From the NCBI RefSeq assembly GCF_900636535.1, contig NZ_LR134289.1:4357001-4421000 (forward strand): a DNA stretch of 64,000 nucleotides, read 5' to 3'. The position numbers and the translations under genes were made by a program. Every line of letters begins with the position of its first letter. The first letter of the stretch is position 1. Positions 28,734 through 34,649 of the stretch are shown here, in pieces. Under the pieces are notes generated by a model. That model was not told the origin of the DNA and did no database searches. It saw nothing but the letters and a program-made list of their open reading frames with translations. This DNA comes from Chryseobacterium gleum. GTDB lineage: Bacteria; Bacteroidota; Bacteroidia; Flavobacteriales; Weeksellaceae.

Positions 28734-29745
28734 ACAGAAATTTATTGACAAATTCATGGCAGCATTCGTACTGCTGGCGATGTTTAAGGTTATCGGGATT
28801 GTTGCACAGCTGTTCCATGAAAGTTTCTGGAGTGTGGTGGGAACATTAGGTATTTTCTTAATTGTAGCCTTTATCATTCTTCTTGTCATTACCTCTTTAA
28901 AAGATAAAGAACAAAATAAGAGAAATGCAGCAGGAAGAAAAGGAAGTGGAGGCAGCTTTTATCTCGAAAACTCACTTTTTGACAGAATCCGAAGCAAATA
29001 CGAAGAACTTGCCGAGAAATACATCGCTGAAAATGATTATAAAAAAGCAGCAAAGGTGTATATGAATCTTCTGCAGGATAATTACAGAGGGGCAAAAACA
29101 TTGGAAAACGGAGGATTTTACAACGAAGCAGCCGTAGTATATCTTAAAAAACTGCATAATAAATCCGATGCTGCACATTGTTATGAAAAGGCAAAACAGT
29201 ACAAAAAGGCAATTGATCTTTACAAAGAAATGGAGCAGAAAGAAAAAGTAGGAGATCTTTATAAAGAAATCAACGATCTTAAAAATGCCCATTATTATTA
29301 TCAGATCGTAGCAGATGACTATACAGGAAATAATCAAATGGTGAAAGCTTCTTTGGTATACCGCAACAAAATGGAAAAACCTGAGGAGGCACAGAAAGTA
29401 CTGCTAAAAGGATGGGAAGAGGACAAAGATGCATTCAACTGTCTGAATAACTATTTTGCCAATATTGTTGATATTAAAAGACTGGAATCAGAAATACAGG
29501 ATCTGTATGAAAAGACTCCGGCTCACAAAAAGATTACGTATCTGGATGCTATGAAATATGAATTCAAAAAAGATCCGAAGCTCCATATGGTCACAAGGAA
29601 TATAGCTTATGAAATCATATCCGAAAAGGTAGCGACCCGCTCTGAAATTGTCAATGAACTGAAATATTTCAATCCGGACGATCAGGTAATCCTGAAAGAT
29701 ATTTCAAGATTCAAAACCGGAAGAAATAAAATGTTCAGGAATTAA
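28720..29745 (+). CDS. Membrane-anchored TPR-like protein of ternary system
   Basis: 341 residues: two N-terminal membrane helices (about residues 14-32 and 38-60), then a solenoid of short helix pairs with A-x-x-Y/L repeats (AENDYKKAAKVYMNLLQD, GGFYNEAAVVYLKKLHN, KQYKKAIDLYKEM). Last gene of the overlapping MoxR series. A scaffold for assembling the ATPase, vWA and propeller partners at the membrane is a reasonable inference; no catalytic motif is present. Confidence 0.75.
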   Translation: MTMNKQKFIDKFMAAFVLLAMFKVIGIVAQLFHESFWSVVGTLGIFLIVAFIILLVITSLKDKEQNKRNAAGRKGSGGSFYLENSLFDRIRSKYEELAEKYIAENDYKKAAKVYMNLLQDNYRGAKTLENGGFYNEAAVVYLKKLHNKSDAAHCYEKAKQYKKAIDLYKEMEQKEKVGDLYKEINDLKNAHYYYQIVADDYTGNNQMVKASLVYRNKMEKPEEAQKVLLKGWEEDKDAFNCLNNYFANIVDIKRLESEIQDLYEKTPAHKKITYLDAMKYEFKKDPKLHMVTRNIAYEIISEKVATRSEIVNELKYFNPDDQVILKDISRFKTGRNKMFRN

Positions 29746-30035
29746 ATATTCAAAGATTGAAGAATTTAAATATTTAAAAACCCTGCTGCTTCATCAAATC
29801 AATTTTAATTGATTCACCTTAGCACCCTTAAATAATCATCTGCGAAAATAAAAGCTTTGCGTTAAGAGATATTGTAATTATATATACGATTAAATTTTAT
29901 CGCAGATAAAATCCTTGCTCCTTAAAACACCATTTTTTGATATTATTTTGCGCCTTTAAGTATATAAAAACCTCCCGGTAATGGTGAATATTATAAAATA
30001 ATATCAAAAAAGATTTATCTTTGCGCCAGAAAATT

Positions 30036-30164
30036 ATGACAATACAAAGAGCACATATCAATGCAGAACTATGCGAAAGTCCTTCTAGCAAAGGGTTATT
30101 CGGGTATGATGAGGTGATATGGAATGAGGCGAAATGTGCTGACTTTGGAAATTATTTACTGTAA
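30036..30164 (+). CDS. Possible small protein, 42 residues
   Basis: Begins MTIQRAHINAELC and ends ADFGNYLL. It is preceded by a good -7 box (TATCTTTG, 14 bases upstream) and followed after 30 bases by a strong terminator, so the region makes a short defined transcript. Whether the peptide or the RNA matters is unknown. Not recognised. Confidence 0.35.
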   Translation: MTIQRAHINAELCESPSSKGLFGYDEVIWNEAKCADFGNYLL

Positions 30165-30194
30165 ACTTGTAAAAAATTAATCAAAATACGACAG

Positions 30195-30230
30195 AAACGC
30201 CTCGATTTTTCGAGGCGTTTTTTGTTTTTT
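30195..30230 (+). terminator. Strong intrinsic terminator
   Basis: Perfect 10-bp stem AAACGCCTCG / CGAGGCGTTT with a T-rich tail, closing the short transcript that carries the 42-residue frame. Confidence 0.85.
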
Positions 30231-30364
30231 AGGTCAGAAATTATTTAGAATGAAAAAAAATAACCATAAACATGAAAATTTTTTAATCAACAATGAAACT
30301 TTAATACGATAAAATAGAGTGATAAGCAACCCGGTGAGAGACAGTCATTTAGGTAATTAATAGA

Positions 30365-30383
30365 TCTGCAAAAACATTGCGGA
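30365..30383 (+). promoter_or_regulatory. Possible sixth copy of the shared operator (weak)
   Basis: CTGCAA-AAACA-TTGCGG shares AAAAACATTGCG exactly with operator site 1 and has near-symmetric half-sites. A TAnnTTTG box at the standard distance is not convincing (CTATTCTG nearby). A separate promoter (TTG..TTACTTTG around 30460-30482) lies closer to the 41-residue frame. The region 30231-30553 shows nothing else. Confidence 0.35.
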
Positions 30384-30553
30384 CAGAAATTCTCTATTCT
30401 GAAAATTAGATATAATTGACTGATTGTCAATAACTTAATTTGAAAATTTATTTGCGGATTTCAAAAATTCATATTTACTTTGCAACCGAAAATTGAAAGC
30501 AACAGGTTTTCAGGATTCAGTTAAAAATAATTTAGAAACAAACAAAAAATAAA

Positions 30554-30679
30554 ATGAAACAATTACACAACATATTCAATCAATATTCAAGACTATTCGG
30601 ACAGGAGCCGACAGGTGTTGCATGTATTCTTGAAAGTGGAATTGTGGATAAAAGGTGCTTATATACGTGGGTCAGCTAA
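30554..30679 (+). CDS. Possible leader peptide of the tRNA array, 41 residues
   Basis: Begins MKQLHNIFNQYSRLFG and ends CLYTWVS. Its stop codon is 24 bases before a strong terminator that stands directly in front of the first tRNA of the array. This is the geometry of a leader-peptide attenuator: translation of the frame could decide whether the array is read. Coding status is uncertain. Confidence 0.35.
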   Translation: MKQLHNIFNQYSRLFGQEPTGVACILESGIVDKRCLYTWVS

Positions 30680-30703
30680 TGATCTCTTACGTTTAAATAG
30701 ATG

Positions 30704-30733
30704 AAGCGCCTCCCGAAAAGAGGCGCTTTTTTT
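30704..30733 (+). terminator. Terminator or attenuator directly before the tRNA array
   Basis: Stem AAGCGCCTC / GAGGCGCTT with a 7-base loop and seven T's, ending 2 bases before the tRNA-His. Transcription of the array must either read through it or start right here; no promoter is visible between it and the tRNA. Confidence 0.8.
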
Positions 30734-30735
30734 AT

Positions 30736-30808
30736 GGTTTCTTTAGCTTATTTGGTAAAGCGCCGGTCTGTGGAACCGGAGAACAGGGTTCGATCCCCGG
30801 AGATACCC
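30736..30808 (+). tRNA. tRNA-His(GUG)-like
   Basis: Anticodon arm CCGGT-CTGTGGA-ACCGG gives GUG. Acceptor GGTTTCT / AGATACC has one T-T mismatch. The discriminator is C73 as expected for His, but there is one extra base between acceptor and D stem and no encoded G-1. A degenerate or specialised His tRNA. Confidence 0.7.
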
Positions 30809-30817
30809 AAAATAGAT

Positions 30818-30891
30818 AATCTCATGGCTCAATTGGATAGAGCGTCGGTTTACGACACCGAAGGTTGAGGGTTCGAGTCCTTCTGAGATTA
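30818..30891 (+). tRNA. tRNA-Arg(ACG)
   Basis: Acceptor AATCTCA / TGAGATT, anticodon loop TTACGAC, D arm GCTC..GAGC, T arm GAGGG-TTCGAGT-CCTTC with one weak pair. Well formed. Confidence 0.85.
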
Positions 30892-30899
30892 CAAAAAAA

Positions 30900-30944
30900 T
30901 GAATAGTGATTGACAAGCGAAACGAATTGATTATTGACTATTCA
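30900..30944. repeat. Hairpin spacer 1 of the tRNA array
   Basis: TGAATAGT / ACTATTCA arms with further partial pairing inside. It fills the space between tRNA-Arg and tRNA-Lys. Confidence 0.5.
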
Positions 30945-30956
30945 CCACTTTAAAAC

Positions 30957-31030
30957 AATCTCATAGCTCAAATGGTTAGAGCACCGGTCTTTTAAACCGG
31001 GGGTTGAAAGTTCAAATCTTTCTGGGATTA
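30957..31030 (+). tRNA. tRNA-Lys(UUU)
   Basis: Acceptor AATCTCA / TGGGATT, anticodon arm CCGGT-CTTTTAA-ACCGG, T arm GAAAG-TTCAAAT-CTTTC. The 5' strand is the same as in the neighbouring tRNA-Arg, a sign of local duplication. Confidence 0.87.
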
Positions 31031-31038
31031 CAAAAAAT

Positions 31039-31112
31039 GGTTCCGTAGCTCAACCGGATAGAGCATGGGTTTTCTAAACCCAGGGTTAGAGGTTCGAATC
31101 CTCTCGGAATCA
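31039..31112 (+). tRNA. tRNA-Arg(UCU)
   Basis: Acceptor GGTTCCG / CGGAATC, anticodon arm TGGGT-TTTCTAA-ACCCA, T arm AGAGG-TTCGAAT-CCTCT, discriminator A. Well formed. Confidence 0.88.
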
Positions 31113-31116
31113 CAAA

Positions 31117-31172
31117 GGTTCATGGAAATTTCCCATCCGGCTGTCTCCCGGAAAAGAAACAGAAGTGGACCC
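31117..31172 (+). tRNA. Armless tRNA-Asp(GUC)-like sequence
   Basis: A full 7-pair acceptor (GGTTCAT / GTGGACC, with wobbles) and a perfect 5-bp anticodon stem (TCCGG-CTGTCTC-CCGGA, GUC) are present, but the T arm is replaced by 13 unstructured bases and the D arm by a tiny GGAA/TTCC hairpin. At 56 bases it recalls mitochondrial-type reduced tRNAs. It may be a relic or chance pairing. Confidence 0.35.
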
Positions 31173-31177
31173 CAAAG

Positions 31178-31249
31178 CTGGAAAGATAACGGTGGTTGTT
31201 TACCCGTCTTGGACGCGGGAGGTCGCAAGTTCGAATCTTGCTTTCCAGA
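31178..31249 (+). tRNA. tRNA-Pro(UGG)-like, CCA encoded
   Basis: Acceptor CTGGAAA / TTTCCAG, anticodon arm CCCGT-CTTGGAC-GCGGG, T arm GCAAG-TTCGAAT-CTTGC, followed by A-CCA. Positions 8-9 read GA rather than the near-universal T8, and the D stem is weak. Confidence 0.7.
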
Positions 31250-31255
31250 CCAATT

Positions 31256-31327
31256 GTTCCATTAGCATAATGGTGAGTGCATTCGGCTTTCTACCGAACG
31301 ACAAGGGTTCGATTCCCTTATGGAATA
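31256..31327 (+). tRNA. tRNA-Glu(UUC), copy 1
   Basis: Acceptor GTTCCAT / ATGGAAT (first pair G-T), anticodon loop CTTTCTA in stem TTCGG/CCGAA, T arm AAGGG-TTCGATT-CCCTT. Confidence 0.83.
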
Positions 31328-31332
31328 CTAAT

Positions 31333-31406
31333 GATTTCGTAGCTCAAGTGGTTAGAGTGTCGGTCTGATACGCCGAAGGTTGAAGGTTCGAGTCCTTCCG
31401 GAATTA
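31333..31406 (+). tRNA. tRNA-Ile(GAU)
   Basis: Acceptor GATTTCG / CGGAATT, anticodon arm TCGGT-CTGATAC-GCCGA, T arm GAAGG-TTCGAGT-CCTTC. Confidence 0.85.
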
Positions 31407-31410
31407 CAAT

Positions 31411-31482
31411 GATTTTGTAGCTCAATGGCAGAGCACCGGTCTGTTAAACCGGAAGTTGAAAGTTCGAGTCTTTCCGGAATCG
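31411..31482 (+). tRNA. tRNA-Asn(GUU)
   Basis: Acceptor GATTTTG / CGGAATC, D arm GCTC..GAGC, anticodon arm CCGGT-CTGTTAA-ACCGG, T arm GAAAG-TTCGAGT-CTTTC, discriminator G. The body resembles the Ile and Lys species of the array. Confidence 0.86.
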
Positions 31483-31508
31483 CAGGTAACTAATTGTTAA
31501 TTGTTTCA

Positions 31509-31588
31509 GGAGAAAAAGTAAAAGTTTGTCGAGAGCAGAAGATCTTTACGCCAAACACGAAAAATACAGACAGGCTTTTCTTCTCTCC
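31509..31588 (+). repeat. Array hairpin element, copy A
   Basis: First of five related ~65-80-nt elements. Each has a long terminal stem (here GGAGA..TTTGTC with GACAGGC..CTCTCC) and, directly inside the 5' arm, a conserved loop containing GCAGAAGATCTTTA. The conserved loop plus compensating stem changes between copies indicates a structured RNA. Function unknown: an RNA product, processing signal or protein-binding site are all possible. Confidence 0.65.
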
Positions 31589-31631
31589 GGATTAATTAAA
31601 AATTAAAAAATATCATTTATAAATTTTAGGT

Positions 31632-31696
31632 AAAAATAGAGTTTGTTGAGCGCAGAAGTTCTTATATCAAAAAATTTTAGACAGACTTTATTTTTT
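31632..31696 (+). repeat. Array hairpin element, copy B
   Basis: Stem AAAAATAGAGTTTGT with ACAGACTTTATTTTTT. The loop is the most diverged copy (GAGCGCAGAAGTTCTTA). The T-rich end would also act as a terminator. Confidence 0.6.
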
Positions 31697-31701
31697 AATC
31701 T

Positions 31702-31783
31702 GATGGTTCGCCGAAGTGGAAGAGTCGGGGCGGTCTGCAAAACCGTTGTGTCAACTGAGTGGGTTTGAATCCCATAGCCATCT
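31702..31783 (+). tRNA. tRNA-Cys(GCA) with long, Tyr-like variable arm
   Basis: Acceptor GATGGTT / AGCCATC, anticodon arm GCGGT-CTGCAAA-ACCGT, discriminator T as expected for Cys. The D-arm region (CGCCGAAGT..GAGTCGGGGC) is almost that of the tRNA-Tyr at 31991, and 12 bases lie between anticodon and T stems instead of 4-5. The T loop reads TTTGAAT, so the near-invariant C56 is T. Confidence 0.75.
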
Positions 31784-31864
31784 CAAAGTAAAAACTATAG
31801 GAAATATAAGCATCTTTTATCAATGATCTTTTATCATCTATAGCAAAGAATATCCTTTATTAAT

Positions 31865-31937
31865 AAAAGAAAAAGGCTGTCGAGCGCAGAAGATCTTTAA
31901 CCAAACATTCAATATAAAGACAGACCTTTTTCTTTTT
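31865..31937 (+). repeat. Array hairpin element, copy C
   Basis: Stem AGAAAAAGGCTGTC with GACAGACCTTTTTCT and loop GAGCGCAGAAGATCTTTA. The clearest copy; ends in a T-run. Confidence 0.65.
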
Positions 31938-31990
31938 AACAGTAAAATGAGGAATTACTTATGAATATGATTAATTGCTCATAAAAATCC

Positions 31991-32074
31991 GGAAGTACGC
32001 CGAAGTTGGAGAGTCGGGGCAGACTGTAAATCTGTTGCTTCATTGCTGAGTAGGTTCGAATCCTACTACTTCCA
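31991..32074 (+). tRNA. tRNA-Tyr(GUA), CCA encoded
   Basis: Acceptor GGAAGTA / TACTTCC, anticodon arm GCAGA-CTGTAAA-TCTGT, a 14-base variable arm as normal for bacterial tRNA-Tyr, T arm GTAGG-TTCGAAT-CCTAC, discriminator A followed by CCA (32075-32077). Confidence 0.88.
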
Positions 32075-32078
32075 CCAA

Positions 32079-32149
32079 CCACTGATAATGTAATGGCAGC
32101 ATGCAGGAACTGTACTCTTGTTGTCCGGGTTCGATTCCCGGTTAGTGGT
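32079..32149 (+). tRNA. tRNA-Thr(UGU)-like with C33
   Basis: Acceptor CCACTGA / TTAGTGG, T arm CCGGG-TTCGATT-CCCGG. The anticodon arm CAGGA-ACTGTAC-TCTTG places UGU at 34-36, but position 33 is C rather than the universal U. The D arm (GTAATGGCAGCA) is shared with the Gln and Trp species of the array, so it may descend from one of them. Confidence 0.65.
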
Positions 32150-32155
32150 TTTAAC

Positions 32156-32227
32156 GCTCTATTCGTCTAACGGTGAGGACGCCTGCCTTTCGAGCAGAAA
32201 ACAAGGGTTCGATTCCCTTATAGAGTA
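32156..32227 (+). tRNA. tRNA-Glu(UUC), copy 2
   Basis: Acceptor GCTCTAT / ATAGAGT (first pair G-T), anticodon loop CTTTCGA in a 4-bp stem CTGC/GCAG, T arm AAGGG-TTCGATT-CCCTT. Not identical to copy 1, so two distinct Glu species are kept. Confidence 0.82.
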
Positions 32228-32232
32228 CTGGA

Positions 32233-32314
32233 TGTGAATAGCTGGTCAATATTGAATGAATATAATACCATGAAAGTTCAGATTTTTAAAAAAATTGGCC
32301 AGTTACCATTCACA
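32233..32314. repeat. Hairpin spacer 2 of the tRNA array
   Basis: Inverted arms TGTGAAT / ATTCACA and, further in, TGGTCAAT / ATTGGCCA. It occupies the whole gap between tRNA-Glu and hairpin element D. Confidence 0.55.
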
Positions 32315-32323
32315 CAAAAAATG

Positions 32324-32394
32324 AAAAAAAGAAAAAGGACTGTCAGGAGCAGAAGATCTTTAGTCAATAAAAACAGACAGCCTTTTACTTTTTT
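32324..32394 (+). repeat. Array hairpin element, copy D
   Basis: Stem GAAAAAGGACTGTC with GACAGCCTTTTACTTTT and loop AGGAGCAGAAGATCTTTA. T-run at the 3' end. Confidence 0.65.
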
Positions 32395-32413
32395 AAATAC
32401 AACATTAGGAAAT

Positions 32414-32488
32414 GAGAAAGGTCTGTCCGGCGCAGAAGATCTTTACAAACACTAACAGGCATAGTTTATTAACAGACAGAGCTTTCTC
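32414..32488 (+). repeat. Array hairpin element, copy E
   Basis: Stem GAGAAAGGTCTGTC with GACAGAGCTTTCTC and loop CGGCGCAGAAGATCTTTA, with a longer apical part than the others. Stem bases differ from copies C and D on both strands, as expected for compensatory change. Confidence 0.65.
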
Positions 32489-32505
32489 AAACCTAGCATG
32501 ACATA

Positions 32506-32575
32506 AGTAATGAGCAATGAGCAATAAGTAATAACCATAGATTTTCATATTACTCATTACCGATTACTCATTACT
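32506..32575. repeat. Hairpin spacer 3 of the tRNA array
   Basis: Arms AGTAATGAG / CTCATTACT with additional repeats of the same words inside. Same words as spacer 4. Confidence 0.55.
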
Positions 32576-32585
32576 AATAAGTTAC

Positions 32586-32659
32586 GCCTCTCTATTCCAA
32601 TAGGCAGAGAAAACGGCTTTAAACCCCGTAAAGTCCCAGTTCGAATCTGGGGAGAGGTA
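32586..32659 (+). tRNA. tRNA-Leu(UAA)-like, short variable loop
   Basis: Acceptor GCCTCTC / GAGAGGT, anticodon arm ACGGC-TTTAAAC-CCCGT (one C-C mismatch) giving UAA, T arm CCCAG-TTCGAAT-CTGGG. Only AAAGT lies between anticodon and T stems, so the long variable arm typical of bacterial tRNA-Leu is missing. Confidence 0.65.
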
Positions 32660-32674
32660 CAGAATATGAGAAAT

Positions 32675-32739
32675 AAGTAATGAGCGATGAGTAATAATGA
32701 AAATAAAAAATATTACTCATTACCAATTACTCATTACTT
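32675..32739. repeat. Hairpin spacer 4 of the tRNA array
   Basis: Arms AAGTAATGAG / CTCATTACTT, between the two Leu tRNAs. Confidence 0.55.
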
Positions 32740-32750
32740 ATAAAAAACCT

Positions 32751-32823
32751 GCGGGAATGGTGGAATGGCAGACACTCTTGATTTAGGATCAAGCTTTTGG
32801 GGGTTCGAATCCCTCTTTCCGTA
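32751..32823 (+). tRNA. tRNA-Leu(UAG), short variable loop, CCA encoded
   Basis: Acceptor GCGGGAA / TTTCCGT, Leu-type D region (TGGTGGAATGGCAGACAC), anticodon arm CTTGA-TTTAGGA-TCAAG giving UAG, T arm GGGGG-TTCGAAT-CCCTC, A-CCA encoded (to 32826). Body and D loop are clearly leucine-type, yet the variable region is only CTTTT. Confidence 0.8.
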
Positions 32824-32845
32824 CCAAAAATATGAATGATAAGAA

Positions 32846-32897
32846 ATCAATGATAAATGATTACTGAGCAATTCATCAATTATCAACCATCATTGAT
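32846..32897. repeat. Hairpin spacer 5 of the tRNA array
   Basis: Arms ATCAATGAT / ATCATTGAT between tRNA-Leu and tRNA-Phe. Confidence 0.5.
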
Positions 32898-32909
32898 CAA
32901 TTATAAGAT

Positions 32910-32982
32910 GGAAGAGTGGTGTAGAAGGTCTGCACGTTAGTCTGAAAAACTAAAGGTACAGGTTCAATTCCTGTCTGTTCCA
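32910..32982 (+). tRNA. tRNA-Phe(GAA)
   Basis: Acceptor GGAAGAG / CTGTTCC with one G-G mismatch, D arm GTGT..GCAC, anticodon arm TTAGT-CTGAAAA-ACTAA, T arm ACAGG-TTCAATT-CCTGT. Confidence 0.8.
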
Positions 32983-32990
32983 CAAATATG

Positions 32991-33043
32991 AATGATAATT
33001 GATTAATGATCAGTGATTGCTGAGCACTTCATCAATTATCATT
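32991..33043. repeat. Hairpin spacer 6 of the tRNA array
   Basis: Perfect 13-bp arms AATGATAATTGAT / ATCAATTATCATT between tRNA-Phe and tRNA-Gln. Confidence 0.6.
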
Positions 33044-33065
33044 CAACATTTATCAATTATAAAAT

Positions 33066-33136
33066 TGATTCATAGTGTAATGGCAGCACACAAGATTTTG
33101 ATTCTTGGAGTTTAGGTTCGAGTCCTAATGAATCAA
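33066..33136 (+). tRNA. tRNA-Gln(UUG)
   Basis: Perfect acceptor TGATTCA / TGAATCA, anticodon arm CAAGA-TTTTGAT-TCTTG, T arm TTAGG-TTCGAGT-CCTAA, D arm GTGTAATGGCAGCAC. Confidence 0.88.
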
Positions 33137-33143
33137 CAATTTT

Positions 33144-33214
33144 ACTCTGATGGTGTAATGGCAGCATCTCAGTCTCCAAAACTGATGGTATCGGTTCGAG
33201 TCCGGTTCGGAGTG
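33144..33214 (+). tRNA. tRNA-Trp(CCA)
   Basis: Acceptor ACTCTGA / TCGGAGT, anticodon arm TCAGT-CTCCAAA-ACTGA, T arm ATCGG-TTCGAGT-CCGGT, discriminator G as usual for Trp. Last tRNA of the array, 98 bases before the YkuK-family gene. Confidence 0.87.
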
Positions 33215-33312
33215 CAAAAAATAGGAAGTAGAAACTAGAGTTAAAAAATAGGACTGCTAGTAATCATTTATCAATTATCAACAATCATTTATGAATTAAA
33301 AATGTAGAAAAA

Positions 33313-33798
33313 ATGGAAACGCAACAGCAAACATGGCAGAATATGAGTGGAAAAATTTTCCAGCACTCTATCACACAGTTGGTAGAAGAAGCCATCATTC
33401 GCGAACAGGCCAACGGACACCGTCTGAAAGTATGTGTGGGATCAGACTCTCATGTATATGGGGATGCCATCAGTTATGCTACGGCAGTAGTGTTTATTCG
33501 TGAGGGAAAAGGAGCGTTTACCTTTATAAGAAAAGAAAGAGAAATACAGAGTATCAGTATCAAGGAGCGAATGCTGAATGAAGTCAACAAATCCGTTGAA
33601 ATTGCATACGCAATCTGCTCTGTTCTGGATGCTTATGGTGTGGAAATGGAGGTACACGCAGACATTAATACCGACCCGGATTTTAAATCCAATGTAGCAT
33701 TAAAGGATGCCATGGGATATATTCTGGGAATGGGGTATGTGTTTAAGGCAAAGCCTTACGCTTTTGCAAGTTCTAACTGTGCTGATATGATGGTGTAA
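33313..33798 (+). CDS. YkuK-family protein (RNase H-like fold)
   Basis: 161 residues. The RNase H-like fold of the YkuK family is indicated by VCVGSDSHVYGDAISYATAVV (first acidic strand), VEMEVHADINTDPDFKS (second) and the C-terminal MGYVFKAKPYAFASSNCADMMV, which hold the acidic and histidine positions for metal binding. A role on RNA or RNA-DNA hybrids is predicted from the fold. It follows the tRNA array with no terminator between and leads a series of RNA-repair genes, so co-transcription with the tRNAs is likely. Confidence 0.82.
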   Translation: METQQQTWQNMSGKIFQHSITQLVEEAIIREQANGHRLKVCVGSDSHVYGDAISYATAVVFIREGKGAFTFIRKEREIQSISIKERMLNEVNKSVEIAYAICSVLDAYGVEMEVHADINTDPDFKSNVALKDAMGYILGMGYVFKAKPYAFASSNCADMMV

Positions 33799-33815
33799 CC
33801 TTTTTAATCAAGAAA

Positions 33816-34628
33816 ATGAAAACAATTTTAATTATCAATGGAGAAAATTACTGGAAGGAATACTTTGCTGGATTTGATGTGATTCAGAAGAGAGTTCAGA
33901 CATCCGAATTTATCATAAAAGATTCTTCATTATATGTAACAGATACAGATGGAGTTTGCAAGCCGGATATTATCTTCTGGAGATTGGGAGCGATTAATCC
34001 CGACCCCAAATACAGAAATATTTTAGAATTGATTAACTATTCTGGAGTGCCTTGTGTTAATTCAGCTTCCACATTATTGATGGGATATGAAAGGTTGACA
34101 ATGCTGAACACCCTTAAAAAATTAGGTTTACCAGTTATCAAATTTAATGTTGCGACAAGTACTCATCATTTGAAGAACCTAGAAATGAAATTTCCTTTCG
34201 TCGCTAAAGTAGGAAACCACCATGGAGGATATGGGAAAAGTCTGGTTTCAACTGAAGAGCAGTGGGAGGAACTGAAAGATCTATTATTCATTCACCAGGA
34301 TTATGTGACCATCGAAAAATTCATTGATTATACATATGATATTCGATATCTGGCCATAAATGATAAAGTTTGGGCCATGAAAAGAAGAGGAAAATATTGG
34401 AAAGCCAATTCTTTAACTCAGGAATACCAACTTCTAAATCCGGAAGATGAATGGATTGAAAAAGTACAACTTTTACAGAAACATGTCAAAGCTGATATAG
34501 TTGCCATTGATGTATTGGAAACAAAGAATGGAGAAAAAGTAATTTTAGAATATAATGATATTCCAGGTCTATCGGGGTTTCCCGAAGACGCAAAGTTGGA
34601 GTTATCAATGACAGTAAAAAGTAAATAA
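33816..34628 (+). CDS. ATP-grasp enzyme, RimK-like
   Basis: 270 residues with the ATP-grasp order: N-terminal Rossmann-like half, then FPFVAKVGNHHGGYGK (nucleotide-binding lysine and glycine loop), VTIEKFIDYTYDIRYLAI (adenine-contact strand), and ADIVAIDVLE with VILEYNDIPG (metal-binding acidic and Asn). RimK-type enzymes ligate amino acids to carboxylates. In this operon a protein or RNA-end substrate is imaginable but not shown. Starts 17 bases after the YkuK gene. Confidence 0.83.
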   Translation: MKTILIINGENYWKEYFAGFDVIQKRVQTSEFIIKDSSLYVTDTDGVCKPDIIFWRLGAINPDPKYRNILELINYSGVPCVNSASTLLMGYERLTMLNTLKKLGLPVIKFNVATSTHHLKNLEMKFPFVAKVGNHHGGYGKSLVSTEEQWEELKDLLFIHQDYVTIEKFIDYTYDIRYLAINDKVWAMKRRGKYWKANSLTQEYQLLNPEDEWIEKVQLLQKHVKADIVAIDVLETKNGEKVILEYNDIPGLSGFPEDAKLELSMTVKSK

Positions 34629-34649
34629 AGAATCTTAAAATCAAAGAAT

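Noticed and set aside
31028..31368. Three overlapping 66-67-codon frames on both strands
   Set aside because: They lie across tRNA-Arg, tRNA-Pro, tRNA-Glu and tRNA-Ile and have no homology pattern or promoter.
32234..32455. 73-codon frame inside the tRNA array
   Set aside because: It runs through a hairpin spacer and two copies of the hairpin element (D and E); the coding appearance comes from A-rich repeat sequence.
30736..33214. CRISPR array
   Set aside because: Repeats are long hairpins of different length and spacing between tRNAs; there is no regular repeat-spacer unit and no cas gene.
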